From: Tetragonia tetragonoides | Taxonomy: Eukaryota; Streptophyta; Magnoliopsida; Caryophyllales; Aizoaceae | NCBI GenBank assembly: GCA_038025085.1 | Contig: CM076143.1 | Coordinates: 32,944,501-33,008,500 of the forward strand | Reading direction: 5' to 3' | DNA: 64,000 nucleotides | Part shown: positions 31,518 to 43,893 of the stretch, one piece after another | Numbering within the stretch: position 1 is the stretch's first letter | How the letters are laid out: every line of letters begins with the position of its first letter | Notes under the pieces: generated by a model | The model's input: the letters and a program-made list of their open reading frames with translations, nothing else | Database searches by the model: none | What the model was told of the DNA's origin: nothing | Made by a program: the position numbers and the translations under genes

Positions 31518-32566
31518 TTTATTTAAGAGGGTGAGACTCGAAAGTCAAATTTGCTTAATTGTTTAATAACATATTTCATATTTTGCATCATTTGCATCAT
31601 CTGCATGTGCTTTGTCACAAACTTTTGACCCTTATTGACCCTCGAGGAAGTTTGTGTCGCAACTCGTAGACAACCCGTATATCTAAAGGAATATACAGTT
31701 GTCCTATCGTGCAAATCGACGCTTCCTCACCCACGACTCATCGACTCTTGTTGGTGAAAAAGAATTACAATTGACGTGTTGACCATCCGCCGAACGGTAC
31801 TTGTAATTTGTCGTGGTAACCTCACAGGAGCCAAAAGCCTCTAGCCCACATTCATGCATTTGCTTGCTTGTTGTGCATGTGTCGTTGTAATGCCCGTCTG
31901 ATCACATGTTTTCCTGTAACTGCGTTGTTGTAGTGTTTGCCTGAATGCATGAATATCGTGACTATGTGCCAACATGAGTCTTTTCTTTTTTATTTTAGCT
32001 AGTTTCTAATGCCCAAAAATGGTGCGAGAATTCAATTCAATGAACACTCGTCATTTTCCCAATGATATATTCTGTCAAAGTCATGAACGATTTTCTAGGA
32101 TCTTTTTTTTTTAGCAAAAAAAAAAGAGTCAGTCACTCCAATTTCCCCCATCTCCCATTTTTTATTTCTTTATTTCTTTTTTTTTTCTGATGTAATTCAC
32201 ATTCGGTCAATAAAAGAAAAACTAAAGCAAAAAACAAACAGAAAACCGACGAACAAAAAAAAATGCCGAAAAATAAACTTTGCGGAAAAAAAAAAATGAT
32301 GACCCAAATTATTTTATTTTATTTTATCCCATTTTTCATTTTCTTTGAGTCTAGAAAAATAAAAAATAGGATAGTCCGTCTTGTTCTATTTTTCTTATTT
32401 TTGTTCATTGACTTTATTTTTCTTTGATATTAGGGAAATATTTGGGCATTTAGGCTTAATGATCTTCTTTTTAGGATAATGTGTTTTCTATGTGTGGGTC
32501 GTCCTTTTTCTTAGTGAGAGTCTCGTGGTCTCTTTGATTCTAAATGGTCGTCTACTCGTTCAGATC
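31518..32566 (+). other. Untranslated leader of element A
   Basis: AT-rich with many A and T runs (32105-32420), no gene. It is colinear with 45220-46225 in element B, including CTAGAAAAATAAAAAATAGG. Confidence 0.7.
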
Positions 32567-34170
32567 ATGCCAGGGTCCAGCAAGCGTTCCTCAGTTGAAG
32601 ATACACAGGAAGAACCTCTGCTCATGCCAAGATCAGAAATGGGCCAGAGTGCTAAGAAGATCAAAACTCATTTTGTGACAACTGCGTATCCAGTCCACGA
32701 TTCTTCCAAAGAATCGGTACTTGATACTCAAGATGAGTCCCTTGACTTAGGGAAACAATTGGATCGATCATTCCGAGAGGCCAAAATCCAAGTGGGCCTT
32801 GATCCTGGTGAGACCCCTAGTCTCGTTGAGTACAGAGGCACAAACAAGCCAATCCAGGCCCTTGTTGAAGCACAAGACGATATTGAGCACCTATCCCAAT
32901 ATATAATTATCTATCACTCAGAGATCAAAAGGCTACAGAAAACGGTTGCCGGGCTAGAGCAAAGGATTAAGGCTTTAGAAGGTGACAAAGTTATTCTTGA
33001 TCAAGGGCAACCCCATTGGCCTCAAGAACACATTTTTCAACAAATGAGGGCATATGGCTACATGCATTCAGTGGGGCCTACCTATGAACTCGTCCCAGAA
33101 AACGGAAACCCAAGAGTTTATTGCGAATATTGCCGAGCCTGCGGACATCACACCAATGATCGCAGGAATCTGAGGGATAAAATCCAAGCCTTTATTAATG
33201 AAGGGACCATGTGGCCCGTGCTTCATTGGTTATCCAAGGAGAGATCAAATATTCCTACCCGTGAGTTCACGCCACTTGCAGTACCTATTCACGATGTTAT
33301 GACAACTCTACCTAGCCACGGAGATTTGCAATTCTTGTAAGGGGTTTTGCTAGAGGAGGAAGATCATTACCTCTATTGCAGATATCATAGATACTTTGGT
33401 CACCTCACTGAACAGTGCTATCGCTTGAAGTATGACATCCAATTTTTCATTGATTCCGAAGCCGTCTCTCCTCCGAGATCTCATATATTCAAGATCACAA
33501 TACGAAAGTATGAACCGCAGCTTGAAGTCAACGTGCTCGAAATAGATCAAGCACCATTCATACCACACTCGAACCCTCATGTTAATGGTTTTCTCAAGAA
33601 GCAAGGGTACATACCCGGTATGGGTATGGGAAGAAATGGACAAGGGCCCACCACCTTCGAGTTCGAAGCCAAAAACAACTCCTTCGGACTTGGTTACAAA
33701 CCTACTGACAAAGAGATCCACGACCATGCTTTGAAACAAAGGAAACAAGTTAAGGGGAAACAAGCCATTTCCGAAGAAATAATACCCCCTTATAGCCACA
33801 CACTGAACGACCAGTTCATCATACATACTATGGCTTCCCCTAGCCATACTATGATAAAGAAGCCAAAGTCATACACCCAGGTTTCGAATTTTTCCAAGAC
33901 TGTAACCAATTGGACGAGGAGGCACACCACCCCTCAAATCCGGCAAATCAAGATTGGACAAAGGCACCGGGAAACCAAATGTCGGGTCTCTTGTTTGGCC
34001 AAAAACCTAGAATGGTCGAAGATCCTGTGATGAATGAAGAAGTAATGGCTCTCTATGATCGCAACTTCAATCCTGCCGACCTGATATATACTATTGAAGA
34101 TGTCACAATGGGATGACGCAAAGAAGTAAGTTGGACTGGCCCAAATGGACGTAAGGTCACGATAACCACT
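32567..34170 (+). pseudogene. Element A zinc-knuckle and G-patch-like ORF, decayed
   Basis: A probable start MPGSSKRSS at 32567 opens a frame with a coiled-coil-like stretch (about 32870-32990) and a knuckle-like CEYCRACGHHTND. After a TAA at 33338 comes a second CCHC-like motif (YCRYHRYFGHLTEQC) and a glycine-rich G-patch-like segment (GMGMGRNGQG, 33615-33645). A frame change near 33860-33910 and a TGA at 34114 follow. Such segments lie between protease and RT in large Tat-lineage elements. The gag core and protease seen in element B (46600-47300; 49239 onward) are missing in A. Confidence 0.7.
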
Positions 34171-34182
34171 GGAGAGGGACCA

Positions 34183-37100
34183 ATGATGGAAGAATCTGAT
34201 TCCAAGTCTCAGTCAGAGTCAGTGGCTAGCTTGGGTCTTAAGGATAAGTCAAGAACGTGGAGTGTCCCATTTCCTTTTTCTAAGTCTAGTGTCAATGTGA
34301 AGGGAACTTCTGATCCCTTTCTTGCTGTTTTCAATTCTAATATCAATAAATTAAAAAGTCCTTCTACTTATTTTCCGCTTTGTTTAGCTATTGATAAACC
34401 CAATGATGAAAATGAGTTGCCTAAAGATTTTCTAAAATCAGTAATCAATCAAGAACAAAAGACCTCTATTGTGGAGGAAACAGAATTAATTAATTTAAGC
34501 AATGAAAGCGAACCTCGTGAAGTAATAATTGGATTGTCCTTAACTGAACAAGAATGTGAGCAATTTGTTGAACTTTTAAAAATGTACATAGATGGTTTTG
34601 CTTGGTCGTACAAGGGCATGCCGGGAATTGAAAGGAGCATAGCCGAACATAAGATCCCTTTGTACCCTGATGCTAAGCCAGTTAAGCAGAAACTACGGAG
34701 CCTCAGACCAGAATGGGCATTGAAAATAAAAGAAGAGGTACAAAAGCAGCTCGCCGCTGGGTTTATTGTGGTATCAGATTATCCTGAATGGATTGCAAAT
34801 GTGGTTCCAGTACCGAAGAAGGATGGCTGAGTCAGAATGTGCGTCGATTTCAGGAACCTCAACAAAGCTAGCCTAAAAGATGATTTTCATTTACCACACA
34901 TTGACCTCTTGGTGGATAACACTGCTGAATATGCTCTATTATCATTCATGGTTGGTTACGCAGGATATAACCAGGTTCAAATGGCTGAAGAGGACATGAG
35001 CAAAACGACGTTCATAACTCCTTGGGGGACCTATTGTTACAGGGTCATGCCCTTTGGATTAAAAAACGCAGGTGCAACTTACCAAAGGATTGCCACAACT
35101 TTGCTACATGATATGATGCATAAAGAAGCCGAAGTCTATGTGGATGATATGATTGTGAAGTCAAGGTACCGGGATGGGCATATTCAGGCACTCCACAAGT
35201 TCCTTGAGAGATTACGCAAGTACAACTTCCGACTTAATCCCCAAAAGTGTGCATTCGGGGTCACGTCAAGCAAACTGTTGGGTTATGTAGTCAGTCAAAG
35301 GGGAATCAAAATTGATCCATCCAAGATCAAAGCAATAGTTGAAATGCCGCCGCCAAAGAATGAAACGGAAATTAGGGGGTTCCTCGGTCGACTTCAATAC
35401 ACTAGCCGATTCATATCAAAATTCACCATAACATGCGAACCCATATTCAAGAAATTGAAGAAAGGGGTCAAAATGGAATGGGATGACCAATGATAAGAAG
35501 GGTTCGACAAGATTAAAGATTATCTAGCCAACCCGCCTATCCTTGCTCCTCCCAAGCGAGGCCTGCCATTGATCCTTTATCTAACAGTAACCGACACAGC
35601 CATGGGGGCTATGCTAGCCCAAGCCATAGAGGATAAAGAGCGAGCCATATATTACTTAAGCAAGAAATTCATCGATTATGAAACCAGATATTCAGGCCTT
35701 GAAACGACCTGCTTAGCTCTAGTATGGGCGACAAAGAAACTCCGACATTACATGCTCAATCACCCTGTACTTGTAAGGTCAAGGATGAATCCCCTCAAAT
35801 ATATCTTCGAGAAGCCAGTCCTAAGTGGGAGAATTGCGAGGTGGACAGTTTTGCTGTCCGAATTTGATCTCAAGTTTGATCCTACGAAAACCATCAAGGG
35901 ACACACAGTTTCAGAATACTTGGCAAAGCACCCCACTCACACAGCCAAGGATCACGAGCAATATGATTTCCCCCACGAAGATGTGGCTCTAATTGAAGAA
36001 AATTGCTAGAAAATGTACTTTAATGGAGCATGTAACCAAAAAGGCTATGGCGCTCCTGGTATCTCTGGATGAAGCTCATACTCCCATCTCGGTAAAACTA
36101 GACTTTCCTGTCACAAATAATGCAGACAAATATGAAGCTTGTATTATCGGTGTACAAGCAGCCGTAGACCTAGGCATCTGGATTTTCAAAGTCTATGGAG
36201 ATTCTCGACTGATCATCAATCAAGTCTCCAGGAAGTGGAAAGTCCACTGCGAAAGACTGGCACTCTACCAGGAGATTTTTGATAAAGTACTTGACAACTT
36301 TGAAGAAGTATCCTTCACATACCTTACATGAGAGGATAATCAATTTGCAGACGCTCTGTCCAAGCTAGCATCCTTGATCATCATACGTGATCAAGTCAAC
36401 ATGATGCCTGTTTGTATATAAAGAAGAAGCGAGCCAGCCTTGTGCAACAACCTCGACACCAGTCTAACCCTGGCTCCGATCGAAGAAGATCCTTGGTACC
36501 AAGACGTCATCAACTACATCACCAAAGGCACGTAACCTCAGGACGCGCGAAGAAGAGCTCAACGGGCCATCCGTCTCTTAGCGGCACAATACACAGAGTA
36601 CAAGGGGGTTCTATTCCAGAAGTCCCACAATGGAGACAACCTCAGATGTGTGAATGCCGAAGAAGCCGCAGAAATCATGGATGAGGTATACAATGGGGTG
36701 TGCAGACCACACATGAATGGTGAAAGGCTCTCTAGAAAGGTCCTACGACTGGCATATTATTGGACCACCATGGAAAGAGATTGTTACGACTATGTCAAGA
36801 AGTGCAAGAAGTGTCAAATATATGCCAACCTACAACATATGCCACCCTCAATGCTCCATAACTTCACATCCCCTTGGCCATTTTCTTCGTGGGGAATAGA
36901 TATCATTGGTAAAATCACCCCGAAGGGCTCTAGAGGACATGAATACATCCTAGTAGCCATAGACTATTTTACCAAATGGGTTGAAGCACAGTCCTATTCC
37001 ATCCTCACATCCAAGCAAGTGTCCGAATTCATAAGGAAGAACATCATCTGCCGATACGGCGTTCCGCATGAAATCATTAATGACCATGGATCCCATTTCA

Positions 37101-37738
37101 AAGCGGAAACAACCACCTTACTAAAAAGCTACAAAATCCAGCACCACAAATCATCCCCTTACCATGCCCAGACCAATGGCGCAGTAGAAGCCGCCAACAT
37201 AAACCTCAAGACTATCATAGAAAAGATGATAGAAAACTACAAAGATTGGCCCATAAAACTCCCGTTTGCCCTTTGGAGGTATAGAACGTCCATAAGATCA
37301 TCCACAGGAGCAACACTTTATTCCCTAGTCTACGGAATGGAAGCTGTGCTACCCATAGAAGTCCAGCTACCCTCCATGCACATAGCCTTAGAGGGTGAAA
37401 TTCCAGAAACCCAATGAATGCAAGCTCGTTATGAGGAACTCATGTTCACAGATGAAAGACACCTACGGGCTCTCGACCATTCGCACAGTTACAAGCAACG
37501 CATGGCAAGAGCATTCAACAAAAAGGTTCGACCTCGAAATCTGAAGGAAAGGGACTTAGTTTGGAAAGAATTACGTGCCCCAGTTACTGACCCCGGAGGC
37601 AAATTTTGACGAAATTGGTCCGGTCCGTTCATCATCAAAGACATACTATCAGGAGGCCCAGTCTGGCTTATGGACATTGATGGCATCGAGTTCAGTCAGC
37701 TCACCAACATGGACCAACTGAAGAAGTGCTACGTCTAA
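34183..37738 (+). pseudogene. Element A pol: RT, RNase H, archaeal-type RNase H, integrase; decayed
   Basis: Replication and integration enzymes of a Tat/Ogre-type element. RT (34570-35490) carries VVPVPKKDG, MCVDFRNLNKA, PFGLKNAGATYQR and the catalytic YVDDMIV; RNase H follows (35560-35950). A second RNase H of the archaeal type (MYFNGACNQKGYG at 36013; YEACIIGVQAA; VYGDSRLIINQVS) is a Tat-lineage hallmark. Integrase (36600-37738) has its zinc region (CKKCQIYANLQ) and core (WGIDIIG, NDHGSHF, NGAVEAAN). Defects: TGA at 34828, TGA/TAA at 35491, frame changes near 36050 and 36400, a stop at 37415 and TGA at 37607. Confidence 0.9.
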
Positions 37739-38044
37739 AAAAAAAATCCGAATTTAAAAAAAAAAAAAGACGTACACAAATTGAACGAATTACGCTGGCC
37801 TGATTCCACACTGGATACGTAGGTAACCCTTTTAAGGGGCCCTACCAAAATCAATCCAAAATTCCATTCAACTCATTCAAATAAGTACAATCTTTATTCA
37901 AACTGAACGAATAAGCTCACATTGCAAAGATCAGAATGCCTAAGGTTACAAAAAAAGAGTGCAACTACGAGGGTTTAAGCTAAACAAATTCCTATTACTT
38001 TTTTTTTAAAAAAAAACTAGACTTTCTTTCTAAAGAAAACTACT
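37739..38044. other. Spacer between converging sense pol and antisense aORF1, element A
   Basis: A-rich after the pol stop, no open frame of note. The same spacer occurs in B at 53708-54039. It probably holds the 3' ends of the two converging transcription units, which is inferred. Confidence 0.5.
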
Positions 38045-39328
38045 TTAATCCTTTTTCCCTTTAGAAGGCTTCGTTGAAGAGTTCTTCTTTGAAAGACCCT
38101 GGCTTGAGGACGACTTATGATCGCTTTCTCGAGCTGGGAGCTTGCCTCTTTTCATTACGTGATAGCCTTCCTCATAAGGCACTTCCTTCCTTTTCTTGCT
38201 TCCTGTTCCCAAGTCATACCTAGGTACTAGTTGGTCCCAATCCTCATGACGAATGGCTCTTCTCGCTTCTCCATCATTGCAGGAAAGCCAGTTCAAATAA
38301 GTCTCAGAAACTTGAGTTGGGGCAATCATTCGAGGTACTGTCCAGCGATCCCTGCCACGCCAATATTTTCCCCAGTCCTTAGCGAACTCAGTGGTCAAAG
38401 AAAAGGTAGGTTGTCTCAAAGTCTCCTGACGAGGGATAACCTACTTTAACCAATATTGTCTCATGACCCTAGAAGGAAAGAAGCAAGTACTCCTGTACAG
38501 ACCCACTATAGTAGTGTGACGGATGAAATTTGCAACAAGCCACCAAAGAGGTCAAGCTCCACCAAGTCACATGCCAACGAATAGCAGGTCCGGCATGAAA
38601 AAAGGCATCCCATTCAGCAAGGGTCTTTTCATCATATAGCCTTTTTCTAACCAAGAAGCTAGCAGTAGTATAAGTCTTCTTTTTCCAGGCTTGAGAGGTA
38701 CGAGCTACCATCTTCTCTGGCGATTCTATCAGCCTTAGATGCTCGCATAACCAAATTTGAAGCAGCAGGGGGCTGCCAGAAAAGGCTTCGTAAGGCAAAA
38801 TTTTCAACCTGTCAAGCCCTAAAATAGTTGCTCCTATAACCAGATGCAAAGGAGGGTGCACTTCAGCCATTTGATTTACCACTCGCAACAACGAAGCTCT
38901 ACCCAAGTTGGAGGATTCTGCATTAACAAATAATAGGCGATTCAACAGGCAAAGTACAAAAGCTTGTTGGCGGCAACGCCTAAATATCGCATCATGTTTT
39001 TGGCTTCTGCAGATGTTAAGCCTAGAGATTTCCTGTACTGATTACTAAAACCATCCCTCAAATAAGGCACAGCTGGGGGAAGAACATCTGACATGTTAGT
39101 AATTGCAGCAAATTCTTCAACTAAAGGCCATAATACAGAATTACCAACACGGAAGACGTGCAAGTCTGAGTCCCAATAATTCAGAGCAAATCGAAGAAGG
39201 GGCCATAAAATTTTGGTTGGTCTTAGGGCCAATAAGGTTGAAATATGATACGGAGCCAGTTCTAGTTTATCTTCTATGGTCAGATTTTTACACCAGACAT
39301 CGAACAGATTTTCAAAGGATTTCAGCAT
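38045..39328 (-). pseudogene. Element A antisense gene 1 (aORF1), plant-mobile-domain-like
   Basis: Opposite in strand to gag-pol. Open pieces 39328-38942, 38945-38469 and 38419-38045 line up with B 55429-54040. Conserved parts are the start MLKSFENLFD, LNYWDSDLHVFRVGN, PLVEEFAAITN, and a C-terminal RDRWTVPRMIAPTQVSETYL followed by a Lys/Ser-rich tail. The W-D...F...EE pattern recalls the plant mobile domain / DUF7745 group (moderate certainty). Antisense ORFs at this place are known in some Tat elements. Frame breaks near 38942 and a stop near 38440 make this copy dead. A TATA-like box lies at 39401-39410. Confidence 0.7.
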
Positions 39329-39400
39329 GGTAGAAGCTCTGAGAAATTTGAGAGAGTTAAAGTCTGAAAAGGGGATACGACATTAGACATCCCGTCAATC

Positions 39401-39410
39401 CTATTTATAG
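39401..39410 (-). promoter_or_regulatory. TATA-like box of aORF1, element A
   Basis: CTATAAATAG on the - strand, about 75 bp before the aORF1 start. It is conserved in B at 55444-55453. Confidence 0.65.
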
Positions 39411-39475
39411 GCGAAGAATCGGGTCAGAAGGAGTTAGAAATCCGCGAAGGAAAGCCCAAAGCCAGAACCGCCAGC

Positions 39476-39539
39476 GCCGCTAGCGGCTGTGGCCAGGGCC
39501 GTTAGCGGCCGTCACCATTGGCCCAGCGCCGCTAGCGGC
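39476..39539. promoter_or_regulatory. Three GCCGCTAGCGGC-type palindromes upstream of aORF1, element A
   Basis: Copies at 39476-39487 (perfect), 39498-39509 (GCCGTTAGCGGC) and 39528-39539 (perfect). They lie 65-130 bp before the antisense TATA-like box. Confidence 0.65.
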
Positions 39540-39927
39540 CCCTACCTCGGCCCAATCGACGTTTCTCTTTGTTCCTGCCCGCCCGCTTGGTCCGTTCCGC
39601 TCGGTTTAAGCCCAATTTTTTAAAATGCACAACGGAGTTACAAGTCTTGAGACTCTCTTAGTCTTATTGTTTTCCATTTTCTTATTTATTTATTATTTTA
39701 CTCTTTTTTTTAGGGGGGTATAATATGTGTAATTTTTGCATTTTTCTTGCAATTTTTACCCTTTTCTTTACTTTCCTCCCTAAATTACGTCGTACTCTTT
39801 ACTGCATAACACATTGCATACTTAGAGATTTGACGGGCATAGTCGAGTCATAATAGCATTCATATTAAACATATGCATAAAAATAGGAGTTCAAAGACCA
39901 AGGTCTACAAATCAAAGCCTAAACTGT
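39540..39927. other. Spacer between aORF1 promoter and aORF2 end, element A
   Basis: T-rich with GGGGGTATAATATGTGTAATTTTTGC, also found in B near 55735. No gene seen. Confidence 0.5.
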
Positions 39928-42113
39928 TCAGCTGCGGTCGTCATCATCATTGCTGTCAGCCTCATCCTCAATAGAAGGCCCCTGACCATAGTTCCCGGAC
40001 GAGTAATAGATAGAGCCCTGAGTACTGAACGAGCTATAAATCGGCCTGCTGTTGTTGGGCCTCATGGCTCGCCCATCGTACACAGATGTATGCATGGGGG
40101 TACCTCCCGAAAACCCCGTCCCAAAGAAGCTCTCCTTGGCTTGGCTAGCAAAATCCATAGCCACATTCTGATACGAAGGGCCAGCCTGAGGTGCATCCCA
40201 CCCAGGGGCGGTCGCCCAACCTGCAGCCATAGGGGTCATAGCGAGCCTACTACTCGAAGAAGGCTGAAAACCCGCTGGAGAAAATATCTCAGGCACAGGA
40301 ATATGCGGCATAGGAGGTCAAGACGTCTCATCAACAGCAGGCCTGGTCGCAGCTACAGTAGGTGAACGAACAACAGATGGTCTGCTCGTCGAGGAAACTC
40401 TCGCAGCTGACGAATGTCGGGGTCCCACAAAGGACGAGGACTGTGACATCTGCATATAATCAAGACCGAATGTTAAACTAAGCACTCCACTTAGTTAAAC
40501 CAAAAGACAAAAGTGTACTTACACTAGCAGTCCTAGACCGAGAACTCTTCCCTCTACCCATCACCTTGCTATATCCCTTCTTCAATAGGTGGATGAGTTT
40601 GAAGACTTGAGAAGTCTGCTCCCGGTTCAGCTACAAGGAGGAACCAAAGATAGATTCAGCATTCAAAAGCAACCCAAAAAAAATCAAGAAGGGATAAAAA
40701 CTTACCCCCGTACAATCATCTGGCAAGGGTAAGCCCTCCACAGCCTCTCCATCAGCAATGTGTAGAGGGAGCTCCTCTACTATACGTCCCCCACTCTCAC
40801 CAATGTACCTGACCTCATTGCTCGTCAAGGTCACACTTGGGGGCTGGCCACGAGGAACTCTGGAACGGGACCTCCTGGGACCCTAAGGAGCCAAACGATC
40901 TGCCTACAAGACACAAAAGTCAGTATATTACACATATAGCTGAAAGAACACAAATAAAGACCGTACCTCAGAAGTAAGGTCCGGCATCAGATGACCCAAG
41001 CAATAGGCCAAATACACTGCTATACGTTCCAAGCCAACAACTTCCGGATCAACGAACCGCGTAGCCGTCTCTCCACGAGTCACGACCCTCAAATCCTCTA
41101 CGCTCAGGCTGCGCAGGTAGAACATGGTCATAGGGGGATCCTCCGGAACCAAATGACCACCCAAAGCAGGATAAATCAGTCGAGTCAATAGGTTCCCCAA
41201 GTACCACACAAAGCAAAATGGTCCCTCATAGACCACCCGCAAGGTGGATACCCTGAAGGACTTGGTAGTAATATGGGCCGGAACCCTAGGAATACCGTCA
41301 AAGGCAGTCCACGACACCTGCAGATTACAAAATCAAAAGTTCATTCACATCAAATCAACCAAAAAGAAAAAAAAAACATATATACAAGCAAGTGAAAGGC
41401 AACCTACCTCAAACACAACATGACTCTCAAAGGTAGTCCGAAAATGCTCCAAAGAGGCAAATGGTTGGTAATCCCTACCAACCCACCTTGAAGCTAGGGG
41501 AAACATCCTCAAACCAGGACGCTGTGGACCAAAAGCGGGAAAATACTCAAAGAACCACAGCTGCCATACAAGCAAGAACAGTCAGATACAACTCTCCTAC
41601 AAAGTATGCATATGCAAAAAAAAAAAAAAAAAAAGATCATATATGCCTACCTCTAGTCTCCTCCACGGGCCAGATATAGACGCCCTCCGACTCGTTAACT
41701 TAGGCCTGCAAGCCTGACGTCACCACCTCACCAAAGAAGCATACGCAAGAGCACCAAAGTTGTACTCATGTACTCTAGACAAGTCGTCTAAACATGTCAA
41801 GAAGCCGACCTGACACACACTCTTATTCTGGGCAAAGATGGTTGCCTCCAACAAGTAAGCCAAGAAAATACGAGCCCTCTGCTCCTCGGTAATCCCCTAC
41901 TCCGCTAAGGCTCCCCATAACACCAGCAAGGAAACTCGGTCCCTCCGAAAGTGGCCAGATACAGGCCCGTATAGAACAAGTAACCAATCACCCTGCCGGT
42001 GATAACTCGCGTCATACTGTATACGACGCCCTCTAAAGGGCAAGCCTGTCAGTACAACGAACTGAAAGGGGGTAAGGAACATCTCCCCTACAGGTGTGTG
42101 GAAAGTGTTCGTG
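39928..42113 (-). pseudogene. Element A antisense gene 2 (aORF2), spliced, plant-mobile-domain-like; 5' end lost
   Basis: Exons on the - strand with GT-AG borders: 42113-41651 (cut by element C), 41560-41408 (153 nt), 41317-40967 (351 nt), 40903-40706 (198 nt), 40630-40523 (108 nt) and 40449-39928 (ends TAA). Every internal exon is a multiple of three. The first begins within TNTFHTPVGEMFLTP ... VVLTGLPFRGR, a pattern close to the plant mobile domain (aminotransferase-like) start. The last is Ser/Pro/Gly-rich with an acidic end. In-frame stops occur near 41900 and at 40311-40313. Exon 1 and the LTR on that side lie beyond the window. Confidence 0.72.
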
Positions 42114-43363
42114 TGTAAGGACTCGGGATTTTCTATCGCTCCACGTAGTGTGTCCTTATAGAAAATTTGTAAGTTGGGGGTTTAGATAAGTACAAGGGAC
42201 CATCGAGTTAGAAAAGATTTTGTAAAGACTTGAATAGAATAAAAACCATGAAAGAGGTCACAAATCTGCTATTGGCGTTTTATCGAAGGGACAAACCGAA
42301 GGGACAACTCAATAGCGCGATAAGTGAACTGATCATGTTTTTTAGAAAGACTCCCGCGCATATAGAACATATGAGTATCCAAGAATAAAGGGTTCAGGGG
42401 GCGAAGGTACGAGATTGGAAGGTGTTAGGCACCCAACTCGCCCGTATTATGACGGCCTCTACTAACTCAAGTTTGCTTAATAATTTAAAGACATGATTCC
42501 CACACAAACCGGATTAACAAACTAGACTTAGACTATTAATTGGTTCATCACAAGCATCACAACATTTATTTTTAACCCTTGTTTAGACATACATTCGATT
42601 GACAAGTTGAGCATTACAACGACTAGACATGCTTGAAAGACGATATTTAGTAAGCAATAAAAGACGTTTACTAGCATGATATCTATATTATGACTACTAG
42701 AAAATAAACAATTAGGCAATTAATTTAATTTGAGCCCTCAGGAGTTAGTACCTGAACTGTAGGCTATATTTGACAAGAATAGTAAAGAAAATATCTCAAG
42801 TTTGGAAGGAAGAGGGGGAAGCTCAGAGTCAATACTACTGAGAATAGAGGTTGTCAACTGTAGATTGTGTGATTTGAACTGAGGGAGGAAGGTTGTATTT
42901 ATAGGCGCTAGTAGGGCTGGACGGCTGAAGAGGAGCCGAAAATTGGATTTTGGCTGAAAAAATTGTCGGGCCTGGAAGCTTATCCAGCGACGCTAGTGGC
43001 TCAGGTCACCGCCACTAGCGACTCTCGTGAGCGTCGCTAGCGGCTCAGCTCAATCCAGAGCCGCTAGCGGCTGTCATGTGCCATCTGGATATATGAAAAT
43101 ACCGTTTTACCCTTGGGCGGTAAAAGACGGTTCTACCCCCAATTCGCAACTTGGCGACCGGGAGTCGTAAAAATCATGAGAGGTGTCGTTCGAAAGCTCT
43201 TGAACGGGGATTTAGAATGGGAATGGAATAAAGGAGTGATCGAGGAAAAACCTGAGACCTTATCTTACATATTAAAGCAAAAATAGCGTTCAAGTTTATA
43301 GATTACTCCTTTCATCATCGGGCTTTTGTGGAGAAATCTGAAGGCGCTTTTTTGGCGTCTACA
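42114..43363 (-). mobile_element. 3' LTR of element C (minus-strand Tat/Ogre-type)
   Basis: On the - strand it starts TGTAGACGCC (43363) and ends ...TTACA (42114), 1250 bp. A purine-rich AAAGTGGGGGCTTC precedes it on that strand, so it is the 3' LTR. It breaks aORF2 of element A: A reads GTGTTCG at 42104-42111, while B reads on without a break at 58104-58115. It contains the palindrome at 43060-43071 and a CTATAAATAC box near 42896-42904. The outer LTR of C lies outside the window. Confidence 0.85.
43060..43071. promoter_or_regulatory. GCCGCTAGCGGC palindrome, LTR C
   Basis: Perfect copy, with degenerate copies at about 43010-43021 and 43032-43045, upstream of the minus-strand TATA-like box near 42900. 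Confidence 0.6.
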
Positions 43364-43893
43364 GAAGCCCCCACTTTGATCGAGCATGAGTAAAAGTGAA
43401 GATCAAAGTATTTTGAAGGCGACATGCAGGATGCTGATGTGCATATGGTGTGTGAGAGTGTACAATATGAATACATATGAAGACAAACCTGAGTTGGTAC
43501 ATGCTCGTAGCGTGCTAAGATTTCATCTCTGTGAACACAAGAGAAATAAAGGTTATGGTTAGCAGGATAGGACACCGCTCGTAGATGGTCTAAACGTCTG
43601 CTGGGGACCTGTATTCAGAGTGAATGAAAAAGTTAGTGATACCTTGAGAATGGTCAACGTAGAATGGTTCGACAATTAGTGACTAAACACCGCTCAACGG
43701 GCGTCGATATTCCGTCCCTGTATCGGAAACGAAAAAGTCAACAAGCCAGCGCGATTAAAAATAACGGCTGTAAATGGGAAAAAAAATGGTGAGAGTGAAT
43801 AGTATAAATGCTTATCCTAAGCAAACAGTGACTAAGAACTACTCGACGAGTGCCGAGATTCCGTTCCTGCACAAAAGAAACGAAAAGGTCGAC
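43364..43893 (-). mobile_element. Element C internal 3' region, left of nested element B
   Basis: Reverse complement of the pre-LTR region of B (59390-59666), then tandem units of about 150 bp (CAACGGGCGTCGATATTCCG at 43696 and a related copy at 43847). It stops at GTCGAC where B starts and resumes at 60938. Confidence 0.8.
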
